This document shows, in pieces, positions 42,930 through 50,861 of a stretch of DNA of 64,000 nucleotides (its first letter is position 1; each line of letters starts with the position of its first letter). Position numbers and translations under genes: made by a program. Source of the stretch: Acidobacteriota bacterium (lineage in GTDB: Bacteria; Acidobacteriota; Aminicenantia; Aminicenantales; Saccharicenantaceae); NCBI GenBank assembly GCA_039683095.1, contig JBDKSB010000012.1:652293-716292 (forward strand), written 5' to 3'. The notes beneath the pieces were generated by a model. The model was not told where the DNA came from and made no database searches. It was given only the letters and a program-made list of their open reading frames with translations.

Positions 42930-43778
42930 TCAGTCCGGGCGGACGATCCGTCCGGCGGTTTCCTTGATGATCTTGAACGCGGCCGCGGCGGTGATGCCCG
43001 AGGCGTCCCGGCCGGGATTCAGCTCGACGACATCCAGGCCGACGATGCGGCCCCTGAGCGACTGGATGACCTGAAGGGCCTGGCGCGTGGTCAGGCCGCC
43101 GGCCTCGTGGTGGGACACGCCCGGGGCAAAGGCCGGGTCGAGCGCGTCCAGGTCGAAGGACACGTAGACCGGGTTGGCGAAGCGGAGATGGAGCGGGCCC
43201 TCGATATCCTTCATCTCGACCATGCGGACGCCGCCCTTGAGGGCCTTGGCCCGGTGGAAGGCGGTGATGGCCCGGACGCCGACCTGGACGACGCCGGCCG
43301 CCAGGCCGTCGTCGACGATCCGGGCGAAGGGGCAGGCGTGCGACAGGCGGTCGCCGTAGAGGTCGTCGTAGAGGTCCGGGTGGGCGTCGAAATGGAGGAT
43401 GTCGAGGGGCCTGTGGTGCCGGGCGAAGGCCTTGAGCACGGGATAGGTGATCGAGTGATCGCCGCCCAGGACGATGGGCACGGCGCCCCGGTCCAGGATC
43501 TTGCCGACGCCTTTCTCGATGAGGCCGAACGTCTTGTCCATGTCGCCGCGCGTGTCGACGTCCCCGACGTCGACCAGGACCGTGTCCTCCTCGAGATTGA
43601 CCCCGAGCTCGGTCCAGCCGCAGTAGCACTTGCCGGTCGATACGGCCCGGATCGCGGCCGGCCCGCCCGCGGCGCCCCGGAGGTAGCTCGACTTCTCGTC
43701 GAAGGGGACGCCCAGGATGGCCATCTTGTAGTCGGGATTCTCTTCGAGCGGCTTCGCCGCCCCGCCGAAATCGGACAT
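42930..43778 (-). CDS. speB: Agmatinase/ureohydrolase family enzyme
   Basis: A binuclear-manganese hydrolase of 282 aa that would cut agmatine (or a related guanidino compound) to putrescine and urea. Metal ligands are visible in VLGGDHSITYP, LHFDAHPDLYDD and VSFDLDALDPAFAPGVSHHEAGGL, with a late VGLDVVELNPGRD. The family includes guanidinobutyrase and formimidoylglutamase, so the substrate is not certain. AGGAGG precedes ATG 43778 and a TTGGGA-N17-TATAAT promoter lies upstream. The M64 peptidase follows in the same operon. Confidence 0.92.
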   Translation of the reverse strand: MSDFGGAAKPLEENPDYKMAILGVPFDEKSSYLRGAAGGPAAIRAVSTGKCYCGWTELGVNLEEDTVLVDVGDVDTRGDMDKTFGLIEKGVGKILDRGAVPIVLGGDHSITYPVLKAFARHHRPLDILHFDAHPDLYDDLYGDRLSHACPFARIVDDGLAAGVVQVGVRAITAFHRAKALKGGVRMVEMKDIEGPLHLRFANPVYVSFDLDALDPAFAPGVSHHEAGGLTTRQALQVIQSLRGRIVGLDVVELNPGRDASGITAAAAFKIIKETAGRIVRPD

Positions 43779-43807
43779 CGTCGACCTCCTGGAAAACAGT
43801 GTCTTTG

Positions 43808-43836
43808 ATTATAACGGATTCGGCCGGCCCTCCCAA
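43808..43836 (-). promoter_or_regulatory. sigma-70-like promoter of the speB-M64 operon
   Basis: Minus strand TTGGGA, 17-nt spacer, TATAAT. Confidence 0.6.
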
Positions 43837-43916
43837 GCGCCATGATCGTCGTTTTTGGCTGGTCCGGCGCCTTTTTTCTCCCAATGCGGGAGGCGGCCGA
43901 TACTATTCGGGGGGAT

Positions 43917-44008
43917 AAAAAAAGAGGGGGAGAAGGATCCTCCTTCTCCCTTTTCACAACCTTGGCACCGCCTCTTTCGAGGCCGTCGCGCCCTTGAAGG
44001 CCGCGACC
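43917..44008 (-). ncRNA. Candidate small RNA ending in an intrinsic terminator
   Basis: The gap between speB and the ABC ATPase gene (43779-44202) holds no gene. On its minus strand a TTGACC-N17-GATTCT promoter-like pair (44043 to 44015) is followed at the start site by stem GTCGCG/CGCGAC (44007-43985), then GCCTC-GAAA-GAGGC (43983-43970, a GNRA tetraloop), then a perfect 10-bp terminator stem GGGAGAAGGA/TCCTTCTCCC (43950-43928) and seven T residues. The resulting RNA of about 90 nt has no upstream minus-strand gene that would need this terminator. Confidence 0.5.
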
Positions 44009-44167
44009 GGGGCCAGAATCTCATGGCCTTCCCCGGGGGTCAATCGCCCGACCGGGTGAAAGCGGGGGTGAGAAAAGGGCCTCTTTCGCGCCCCCCAGGA
44101 CTAGCCGAGAGGCCGCCCGGCGGCCATGGCGCCGCGCATCGCGGGCCTGGCCCGGGGCTAGCGGCCG

Positions 44168-44195
44168 TTGACTTTGGACCGCCGTTCCATAGAAT
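44168..44195 (+). promoter_or_regulatory. sigma-70 promoter of the ABC exporter-prepilin peptidase operon, leaderless type
   Basis: TTGACT, 16-nt spacer, TAGAAT; 7 nt then ATG 44203, with no ribosome site. Confidence 0.65.
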
Positions 44196-44202
44196 AAGAA
44201 CA

Positions 44203-45120
44203 ATGGCCGACGCGATCCGCATCGAGAACCTCCGGAAAACGTTCCGGGTCGGCTTCATCCCCAAGTCCCGCCAGATCCTCAAGGGCATCACCTTCTCCGT
44301 CCGCGAAGGCGAGACCTTCGGCTACCTCGGCCCCAACGGCGCAGGCAAGACGACGACCATCAAGTGCCTGCTCGACCTCATCCACCCCGACGCCGGGGAG
44401 ATCGCGATCTTCGGCCGCCCGGCGTCCTCTCCCCGGTCCCGCGAGGCCCTGGGGTTCCTGCCTGAGAACCCGTATTTCTACGACTACCTGACGGCCCGGG
44501 AATTCCTGTCCTTCACTGCCGACCTGTTCGGGCTCGGCCGGGCCGAGAAGGAGGAGCGCATCGCCCGGCTGCTCAAGCTCGTCGGCCTGGAGCGGGCCGC
44601 CGACCTGCCGCTGCGCAAGTATTCCCGGGGCATGCTCCAGCGGGCCGGCCTGGCCCAGGCCCTGATCAACGAACCGAAGCTCGTCGTCCTCGACGAGCCC
44701 CTGGGCGGCATGGACCCTCTCGGCCGCAAGGAGATCCGCGACATCATCGTCCGCTTCAGGGACGAGGGCAAGACCGTCCTCTTCACCTCGCACATCCTCC
44801 AGGACATCGAGATGATCTGCGACCGCGTGGCCATCATCGTCGGCGGCCGCATCGTCAAGGAGGGCGGCCTGCGCGATCTCGTCTCGGAGAAGGTCCTGTT
44901 CACCGAGGTGACCGTTTCCGGCCTGCCGCCCCAGGCCTTCGCGGGATTCGGCGAGGGGGTGACCAGCCGGGGCGACCGGGTCTTCCTCAAGGTCTACGAC
45001 GAGGCCCGGGTGGACGAGATCGTCGGCCTGGTCCGCGAGCGCAAGGGCCGGCTCGTCGCCCTCAGCCCGCGGACCGAGACCCTCGAGGACATCTTCGTCG
45101 ACACGGTGACGCGGACATGA
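44203..45120 (+). CDS. ABC transporter ATP-binding protein
   Basis: A 305-aa ATPase of the DrrA/NatA-like exporter class. Walker A GPNGAGKTTTIKCLLDL (about 44-60), Q-loop LPENPYFYDYL, signature YSRGMLQRAGLAQAL, Walker B LVVLDEPLGGMDP, H-loop LFTSH, and an extended C-terminal domain of about 90 aa as in such exporters. The start at 44203 is chosen because the promoter ends 7 nt before it; the longer upstream frame is not plausible. It overlaps the permease gene by 4 nt. The substrate is unknown. Confidence 0.94.
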   Translation: MADAIRIENLRKTFRVGFIPKSRQILKGITFSVREGETFGYLGPNGAGKTTTIKCLLDLIHPDAGEIAIFGRPASSPRSREALGFLPENPYFYDYLTAREFLSFTADLFGLGRAEKEERIARLLKLVGLERAADLPLRKYSRGMLQRAGLAQALINEPKLVVLDEPLGGMDPLGRKEIRDIIVRFRDEGKTVLFTSHILQDIEMICDRVAIIVGGRIVKEGGLRDLVSEKVLFTEVTVSGLPPQAFAGFGEGVTSRGDRVFLKVYDEARVDEIVGLVRERKGRLVALSPRTETLEDIFVDTVTRT

Positions 45121-45881
45121 AGATCGGGGCCATCGCCGGGATCACCTTCAAGGAAGCCAAGCGCGACCGCATCCTCTACCTGCTCTTCTTCTTCGCCGCG
45201 GTCGGCATCCTGGCCTCCCGGGTCCTGGCCGTCCTGACGGTCGGCGACCGGGTCAAGATCATCAAGGACGTCGGCCTGGCGTCGATCTCGATCTTCGGCG
45301 TCCTGATGGCCATCCTGATCGGCACCGGCCTCGTCTACAAGGAGATAGACAAGAAGACCATCTTCACGCTGCTGGCCAAGCCTCTCCACCGCGCCGAGTT
45401 CATCCTGGGCAAGTTCTGCGGCCTGGTCCTGACGCTCTTCGTCATGACCGCGGCCATGACCGTGATCTTCCTGGCCATCGTCTACGCCCACACGCTGAAG
45501 ATCGAGGGCGGCCTCCTGGTGGCCGTGGCCTACATCTTCCTGGAGCTCATCCTCATCACCGCCGTGGCCATCCTCTTCTCCTCGTTCTCGACGCCCATCC
45601 TGAGCTCCCTCTTCGCCCTGGCTTTCTATCTCATCGGGCACCTGTCTTGGGGCCTCGAGCTCATCATCAGGAAGATGTCCCCGGGCCCGGGCCGGACGCT
45701 CGTCCGGGCCCTCTACGCGATCCTGCCGGACCTCGAGAACTTCAACTTCAAGACGGAGGTCGTCCACGGCCTGCCCATCCCGCCGGGCATCTTCCTTTCG
45801 TCGATCCTCTACGGCGTCTGCTACACGGCCTTCATCCTGACCCTGGCCGTGCTCATCTTCCGGCGCCGCGACTTCATCTGA
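45117..45881 (+). CDS. ABC transporter permease
   Basis: A 254-aa membrane protein with about six hydrophobic segments, including YLLFFFAAVGILASRVLAVL near the N-terminus and a last segment ending in LTLAVLIFRRRDFI, the usual end for ABC-2 permeases. ATGA overlap with the ATPase gene couples the two. The conserved KEIDKKTIFTLLAKPLHRAEFILGKFCGL phrase, typical of ABC-2 family permeases, lies between the second and third segments. Confidence 0.92.
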   Translation: MKIGAIAGITFKEAKRDRILYLLFFFAAVGILASRVLAVLTVGDRVKIIKDVGLASISIFGVLMAILIGTGLVYKEIDKKTIFTLLAKPLHRAEFILGKFCGLVLTLFVMTAAMTVIFLAIVYAHTLKIEGGLLVAVAYIFLELILITAVAILFSSFSTPILSSLFALAFYLIGHLSWGLELIIRKMSPGPGRTLVRALYAILPDLENFNFKTEVVHGLPIPPGIFLSSILYGVCYTAFILTLAVLIFRRRDFI

Positions 45882-45887
45882 GCATTC

Positions 45888-46817
45888 ATGAAAACGCGCG
45901 CGAAGGTCCGGAGGGGCTCGGCCACCATCCTGCTCGTTCTCCTGCTCCTGGCGGGCGCGGCCGGGATCGTGGGTTTCAAGGCGGCGACGGACCGGGCCGT
46001 CCGCCGGAAGCTCCCCGGCTCTTCCATCATCTACATCCCCTCGGGCAAGTTCCTGAGGTTCGCGACCTTCGGCTACCGCGGCCTGGCCGCCGACCTGATC
46101 TACCTCTGGGCCATCCAGTATTACTCGACGCCGGCGATCGACGACCGCTTCGACCACCTCGACCATGTCTTCGCCATCGTCAACGAGCTCGATCCCCGCT
46201 ACCAGGACCCCTACGAGGTCGGGGCCATGATCGCGGTCGACGGCCTCCGGGACATCCCCTCGATCGCCCGCAGGGCCGGGCGCGAGAAGGACATCCCGGC
46301 CATGGGCGGCTCGCTCCTCCGGTCCGCCTTCGCCATCCTCGACCGGGGCGCGGCCAACAACCCCGACCAGTGGATCTATCCCTTCGAGGCCGGCCACATC
46401 GCCCTGATGACCCTGAAGGACTATGCCCTGGCCGAGTCGTACTTCACCCGGTGCATGAAGATCCCGGGCGCCCCGGAGTTCGTCGAGCGGCTGCGGGCCA
46501 ACGCCATCTTCAGGAAAGGCGACCTGAAGACCTCGTGGGACACGTGGCTCGACATCTATAAGCGAGCCCCCGACGAGCGGACCCGGAAGATCGCCTCGAA
46601 CCACCTCTACAACGTCAAGGCGACGATCGACGGGGCCGCCATCGAGGAGGCCGCGGCGAAATACCGCGAGCGTTTCGGCCGGCTGCCGGCCGGCCTCGCG
46701 GACCTCGCCCGGGCCGGCCTTCTCAAGGAGGTCCCCAAGGACCTCGACGGCAAGGATTACATCTACGACCCGGCGACAGGAAAGGTGAAAACGGTGATCA
46801 GCCCATGGAGACGATGA
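45888..46817 (+). CDS. Membrane-anchored helical-repeat (TPR-like) protein
   Basis: A 309-aa protein with one N-terminal membrane anchor (ATILLVLLLLAGAAGIVGF) and an outside portion that looks like helical repeats: LAADLIYLWAIQYYSTP, FAIVNELDPRYQDPYEVGAMIA, YPFEAGHIALMTLKDYALAESYFTRCM. No named family is assigned. It begins 6 nt after the ABC permease and overlaps the prepilin peptidase start by 13 nt, so it belongs to this operon. A scaffold role for secretion or pilus parts is inference from the neighbour. Confidence 0.82.
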   Translation: MKTRAKVRRGSATILLVLLLLAGAAGIVGFKAATDRAVRRKLPGSSIIYIPSGKFLRFATFGYRGLAADLIYLWAIQYYSTPAIDDRFDHLDHVFAIVNELDPRYQDPYEVGAMIAVDGLRDIPSIARRAGREKDIPAMGGSLLRSAFAILDRGAANNPDQWIYPFEAGHIALMTLKDYALAESYFTRCMKIPGAPEFVERLRANAIFRKGDLKTSWDTWLDIYKRAPDERTRKIASNHLYNVKATIDGAAIEEAAAKYRERFGRLPAGLADLARAGLLKEVPKDLDGKDYIYDPATGKVKTVISPWRR

Positions 46818-47584
46818 CTCTCGTCCTGGTCGCGGTGGCCGGCCTGGTGTTCGGCAGCTTCTTCAACGTCGTCATCTACCGCCTGCCGCGCGGCCTGAAC
46901 CTGTCGCGCCCGCCTTCGACCTGCCCCGGTTGCGGCGCGCGGATCAAGCCCTACGACAACATCCCGGTCCTGTCCTATATCCTGCTCGGCGGCAAATGCC
47001 GGCGCTGCCGGCGCCGCATCTCCCCGGTCTACCCCGCCGTCGAGCTCCTGACGGCCCTCGGCTTCGTCCTCGTCTATTTCCACGCCGGGCGGGAGATCGG
47101 CCTCGACTTCTTCGCCGGCTGCCTCTTCACCGGCGCCCTCATCGTCCTCGGCTTCATCGACGCCGAGCACCAGATCCTGCCCGACGCCATCACCATGCCG
47201 GGCCTCGTCCTGGCCCTGGCCTACTCCTTCTTCCGCGACGACCTGACCTTCCGCGGCGCCCTGCTCGGGGCCGTCGTCGGCGGCGGATTCCTGCTCCTCG
47301 TTTACGGCGCCTACCGGCTCATCCGCAGGAAGGAAGGATTGGGCATGGGCGACGTGACCATGATGCTCATGGTCGGTGCCGCCCTCGGGCCGGCCCGGAC
47401 GCTTCTCGTCCTCATCCTGGCGTCGCTCGCGGGGGCGATCTTCGGCCTCTACCTCGTCGCCCGGAAAGGCAAGGACTTCCAGTTCGCCCTGCCCTTCGGG
47501 ACGTTCATCGCCCCGGCGGCCTTCGCGGCGATGATCTGGGGCCAGCCGATCGTGAGCTGGTACCTGAGCCGTCTCCCCCGCTAG
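46805..47584 (+). CDS. pilD: Prepilin peptidase / N-methyltransferase
   Basis: Inner-membrane aspartyl protease that removes the leader of type IV pilins or type II pseudopilins and methylates the new N-terminus. The 259 aa have the N-terminal phrase VAGLVFGSFFNVVIYRLPRGLNL, the zinc-type cysteines CPGCGARI...CRRCRRRI, and the two catalytic aspartates in GFIDAEHQILPDAIT and GMGDVTMMLM. About 7-8 membrane segments. It ends the exporter operon and overlaps the tail of tilS by 80 nt on the other strand. Confidence 0.95.
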   Translation: METMTLVLVAVAGLVFGSFFNVVIYRLPRGLNLSRPPSTCPGCGARIKPYDNIPVLSYILLGGKCRRCRRRISPVYPAVELLTALGFVLVYFHAGREIGLDFFAGCLFTGALIVLGFIDAEHQILPDAITMPGLVLALAYSFFRDDLTFRGALLGAVVGGGFLLLVYGAYRLIRRKEGLGMGDVTMMLMVGAALGPARTLLVLILASLAGAIFGLYLVARKGKDFQFALPFGTFIAPAAFAAMIWGQPIVSWYLSRLPR

Positions 47585-49013
47585 ACGCCGGGCGGCCCGC
47601 CCTTTTCAGGACCCGGATCGAGAGCACCGAGGCCGTGGAGTCCGTGACCTTGCACCGCTCCGCGACCGGCAGGCCCGGGACCCAGACGATCTCGCCGCGC
47701 GAGAGGAGGACCGGGAGGCGGTCGCGCCCGGCCGCGGCGACGCCCTTGGCCCGGAGGGCCTCCTTGAGCTTCTTCCGGCCCGGCGCGCCGAGCGGCCGGT
47801 AGAGATCGCCCGGCCGCCGGCTCCGGACCGTCAGCGGAAAGGCGAGCGAATCCGCGTCGAGGTCGGCGCCGGTCCGGTCGTCCTTGCGGAGCGGCCGGGC
47901 CGTCCCGCGGCCGTCGCCCCGGCGCAGGCGCCCTCGCAGGACCAGGCCGGCGGCGGGCAGATGGAGATCGCCGCGCCCGTCCCACAAGGTTTCGTAGGGC
48001 CTCGGCGTCGGGGCCATTTTCTTGAGCCCGACCCGGCCGGACTCCCGCCGCAGCGTGAGGCCCTTGCGAAGCGTCAGCTCCTTGCCCTCGCCGAGGGCCA
48101 GGAGGGCGGCCACGTCGTCGAAGGAGATGTCCCGCAGCCCCCCCGCGGCTTCGCGGAGGAACTCCCGGGCGACGCGCCGGGCCAGGGCCGGCAGCAGCAG
48201 GGGCAGGGTCTTCAGGTCCAGCGACAGGTCGCGGCCCCGGCGGAGGATGAACTCATCGAGGAGCTCGCGGACGAAGCCGTGGAGGAGCTCGTCGTCCTCG
48301 CGGACGATGCCGGCCAGGCGGGCCAGGTGCTGGACGATCCGGGGCTCATAGTCGCGGGCGACGAGCGGAAGGAGTTCGGCCCTGATGCGGTTGCGCAGGT
48401 AGCGGCGGTCGAGGTTCGTGGCGTCCTCGCGCCAGGAGAGCCCACGGGCGGCCAGCCAGGCCCGCAGGTCGGGCCCGGCGATCGCCAGGAGCGGCCGGAC
48501 GACGGGACAGGGCGCGCCGGCGACGACCGGCGCGATCCCGGCCAGGCCGGAGAGGCCCGTCCCCCTCATCAGGCGCATGAGCACGGTCTCGGCCTGGTCG
48601 GTCATGTTGTGGCCGGTGGCGATCTTGGTCGCCCCGCCGTCGGCCGCGGCCCGGCGCAGGAAGCGGTAGCGCAGGTCGCGGCCGGCTTCCTCGAGGTTGA
48701 GCCGGCGGCGGGCGGCGAAGGCCCGGATGTCGGCCCCGTCCACGGCCAGGGGCAGGACCCAGCGGCGGGCCAGGTCCCGGACGAAAGCCTCGTCCGCGTC
48801 CGCCTCTTCCCTCAGCCGGTGGTTGAAGTGGGCCAGGCGGATCTCGAGAGGCATCTCCTCGCGGAGCTCGAGCAGGAGTACAACGAGCGCCACGGAGTCG
48901 GGCCCGCCGGAGACGGCGGCCAGGACGCGGTCGCCGGGAACGATCATTCCCCCGCCGACAGCCGTCGCCCGGAAGGCGGCGAAGACAGGGTCCGGGGGCT
49001 TTCGGGTTGTCAT
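47505..49013 (-). CDS. tilS: tRNA(Ile)-lysidine synthase
   Basis: Converts C34 of tRNA-Ile(CAT) to lysidine so that it reads AUA. The 502-aa enzyme has the PP-loop LAAVSGGPDSVALVVLL, AHFNHRLREEADADEAFV, KIATGHNMTDQAETVLMRLMRGTGLSGLAGI, and a C-terminal domain with VRSRRPGDLYRPLGAPGRKKLKEALRAKGV. The last 29 residues are a low-complexity tail encoded antisense to the end of pilD. It lies 38 nt after tRNA-Met on the same strand, so the tRNA promoter probably drives it too. Confidence 0.95.
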   Translation of the reverse strand: MTTRKPPDPVFAAFRATAVGGGMIVPGDRVLAAVSGGPDSVALVVLLLELREEMPLEIRLAHFNHRLREEADADEAFVRDLARRWVLPLAVDGADIRAFAARRRLNLEEAGRDLRYRFLRRAAADGGATKIATGHNMTDQAETVLMRLMRGTGLSGLAGIAPVVAGAPCPVVRPLLAIAGPDLRAWLAARGLSWREDATNLDRRYLRNRIRAELLPLVARDYEPRIVQHLARLAGIVREDDELLHGFVRELLDEFILRRGRDLSLDLKTLPLLLPALARRVAREFLREAAGGLRDISFDDVAALLALGEGKELTLRKGLTLRRESGRVGLKKMAPTPRPYETLWDGRGDLHLPAAGLVLRGRLRRGDGRGTARPLRKDDRTGADLDADSLAFPLTVRSRRPGDLYRPLGAPGRKKLKEALRAKGVAAAGRDRLPVLLSRGEIVWVPGLPVAERCKVTDSTASVLSIRVLKRAGRPASSGGDGSGTSSRSAGPRSSPRRPPGR

Positions 49014-49051
49014 CGGCGCGCTTGGATCATTGAGCGGAGGATCCCGAGAAA

Positions 49052-49125
49052 TGGCGGCGGAGGGATTTGAACCCCCGACACTGCGGATATGAGCCGCATG
49101 CTCTGACCAACTGAGCTACGCCGCC
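49052..49125 (-). tRNA. tRNA-Met (anticodon CAT), elongator type
   Basis: The minus strand folds into a complete cloverleaf: acceptor GGCGGCG/CGCCGCC with A73, D-arm GCTC-AGTTGGTCA-GAGC, anticodon stem TGCGG/CCGCA with loop CTCATAT, and T-arm with GGTTCAAAT. No CCA is encoded. The acceptor and body resemble elongator tRNA-Met of Gram-positive bacteria rather than tRNA-Ile(CAT), with G4-C69 and G5-C68 instead of C4-G69 and C5-G68. Confidence 0.92.
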
Positions 49126-49136
49126 AGGGTGGAGAA

Positions 49137-49165
49137 ATTCTAGCCGAATCGCCCCCCCAAGTCAA
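49137..49165 (-). promoter_or_regulatory. sigma-70 promoter of tRNA-Met (and probably tilS)
   Basis: Minus strand TTGACT, 17-nt spacer, TAGAAT, 11 nt before the tRNA 5' end. Confidence 0.7.
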
Positions 49166-49329
49166 CGCGCCGATCGGCCGAGAGTCCGCCAGCAAATGAC
49201 AATGTAATCATGATGCCTCCTTGCCGGTTCACGGTATCGGGACCCTTCATGCGCGCCCCTAAGACCTGATGCCCGGAATCTCTCCTCAATTATCATCTTG
49301 CGTGCGGTGGGCTTGGATTCATGATGGTC

Positions 49330-49440
49330 ATCTACAGCGTGACTGGAATCATAACCGGCGTGACAAAAGAAATCCTGCAGAACGTTAAGTGCCATACCAA
49401 ATTCCACCGGATTTAGCATCGTAGTCAAGTAATCTAAAAT
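49330..49440 (-). pseudogene. Remnant of a zinc-phospholipase-like toxin domain
   Basis: A minus-strand reading gives MLNPVEFGMALNVLQDFFCH and AGYDSSHAVD, closely matching the core of the decayed toxin at 57.2-57.6 kb and, less closely, the intact one at 49.9 kb. Upstream and downstream coding sense is lost. It lies directly after the membrane protein gene at 49459-49878 and shows that a third toxin copy once stood here. The rest of the gap 49166-49458 holds nothing else recognisable. Confidence 0.7.
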
Positions 49441-49458
49441 GGTCCTTCTGTGAGCGGT

Positions 49459-49878
49459 TTATCGCTTGCGGCTATGCGGCGTCTTTGCAAGCCGCCAATC
49501 GATCCAAAGGTAGAGCAAGACTATAAGCGCGCTTAAAAGAAAGATCACCCAAGATGGGAGCAGAAAGGCTGCTTCCTTATTTCCAGACATAACTACTGCG
49601 ACGCCCGCGAAATGGACGATCACAGCGGCCAACGCGCCGAAAGCACGGCGGGATAATATTGTGTTAACGCTCACCAGGAATAGATAATATAAGGCTATGA
49701 ATAGTACGGCGCCTGCCCCACCTGGCCAAATAAGTTTGGCCAAGGGAATTGCCCATGACGAAAAAACCTTGACCGGCAATGGGCTTCCCTCCCCCCCGCC
49801 GGCAAAAAGCCAGATGGTTCCGAATGCGACTATTCCGTACATGCCCAATAGGGCTGCCCTTCTTAGCAGTGTCGCCAT
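49459..49878 (-). CDS. Four-span membrane protein, putative immunity protein of the RHS toxin
   Basis: A 139-aa protein with four predicted membrane segments (about 8-26, 44-68, 80-97, 105-127) and almost no soluble part. I know no named family for it. It follows the RHS-toxin gene by 35 nt on the same strand, where immunity genes usually stand. It shares sequence features with the 145-aa membrane protein next to the second toxin copy: SSWAIPLAKLIW versus LSWGVALAKLFW, and LYLWIDWRLAKT versus SYLWIDWAMART. A membrane immunity protein would suit a membrane-attacking (phospholipase-type) toxin; this is inference. Confidence 0.72.
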   Translation of the reverse strand: MATLLRRAALLGMYGIVAFGTIWLFAGGGEGSPLPVKVFSSWAIPLAKLIWPGGAGAVLFIALYYLFLVSVNTILSRRAFGALAAVIVHFAGVAVVMSGNKEAAFLLPSWVIFLLSALIVLLYLWIDWRLAKTPHSRKR

Positions 49879-49913
49879 GCCTTTGTCCCTATCTCTCTGA
49901 CAGATCTTCCTCT

Positions 49914-50849
49914 TTAAATCGCTTCTTTTAGCCTCTGTTCATACCCGTAGCAGAGATCCAGGGTGAGTTCGGCCATGGCAAGAGCAGGACTCCAAAAATC
50001 CAGGGGATTATCTGGATCTCTTCCCCCGAAGATATTTTCAAACCATTCCCATACATGACTGGCCGTTTCGACATACTTTCCGTGTGCAAACGAATCCTGG
50101 ATAACATGGAGAGCTTTGCCGAATTCTATCGGATCAAGCGTTGAATTAGCGACATCGAATGCATTATCAAGATCTGCTGACGTTGGGAAATGCCATGTCT
50201 GCCGTTGTCGCTTATCTGGCAGTTCTAGCCAGGGGATAATCGTCTGGCCAATGAATATGAACGACCACCATGGTGTGCTCGTAGTGGACGGGCTTGAATC
50301 CACTCCCGCACACGCACCTGCAACTGTATCAGCAAGGCGGGCTGCAAAACCGGGATCCCAGCCCTTAAACGCCATTAGCATCGCCTTATAGGTGACGTTA
50401 TAATGGACCTTCGATTTCCATTTCCCTGCTCGATCGATATTGATTAGCGGGCTATTGCCACAATAGGTATAGAGATTATTGGAGTGCGGCTCAATTAGGA
50501 ACCCGCTTTGTATCGTTAGAGGGTCTGTGGAAATGAACCTGTACTGCGACTTATCGTAATACCTCGCCCCGAAGTAATCGAGATCCGACTCCCCGTCGCG
50601 CTCCTTGCCGGAGAACTTGAGCGCTGGGTCGAAGGTGTTGACCCAGGTTCTCTGGATTCCGCCGTAAGGATCATGGGCCGCGGAATAGACCACCGTGCCC
50701 GTATCGTCCGTCACAATCCGGGTCGAATTGATCTGGTCGCTCATGTAGTAAAGGTACTGGGAGGTCGAGGGCCTGTATTCCGCGACAAGCTGAGCTCCCA
50801 TATAGAGGTAGTCCCTGACGCAATCGCCGATGAGATTATATTCCACCAC
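49914..50849 (-). CDS. RHS core fragment with C-terminal zinc phospholipase C/HET-C-like toxin domain
   Basis: A 311-aa frame. Residues 1-110 are the RHS-associated core (YLYYMSDQINSTRIVTDDTG, FSGKERDGESDLDYFGARYY, YRFISTDP), then the usual junction NNLYTYCGNSPLINIDRAGKW. Residues about 143-311 are the variable tip: H149 (VHYN), H220 (TWHFP), and H248-x3-D252-x3-H256 (LHVIQDSFAH) with H265, a pattern recalling zinc-dependent phospholipase C or HET-C-type helical enzymes. It lacks the RHS N-terminus and any signal peptide. It begins GTGGTG 12 nt after the M1 peptidase stop and in the same frame. It may be a silent cassette rather than a stand-alone gene. Confidence 0.78.
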   Translation of the reverse strand: MVEYNLIGDCVRDYLYMGAQLVAEYRPSTSQYLYYMSDQINSTRIVTDDTGTVVYSAAHDPYGGIQRTWVNTFDPALKFSGKERDGESDLDYFGARYYDKSQYRFISTDPLTIQSGFLIEPHSNNLYTYCGNSPLINIDRAGKWKSKVHYNVTYKAMLMAFKGWDPGFAARLADTVAGACAGVDSSPSTTSTPWWSFIFIGQTIIPWLELPDKRQRQTWHFPTSADLDNAFDVANSTLDPIEFGKALHVIQDSFAHGKYVETASHVWEWFENIFGGRDPDNPLDFWSPALAMAELTLDLCYGYEQRLKEAI

Positions 50850-50861
50850 AAGCCCCCAGCC

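Noticed and set aside
49052-49125. tRNA(CAT) as tRNA-Ile2, the substrate of the adjacent TilS
   Set aside because: The acceptor pairs (G4-C69, G5-C68) and body match elongator tRNA-Met rather than tRNA-Ile2, so adjacency to tilS is not a substrate link.
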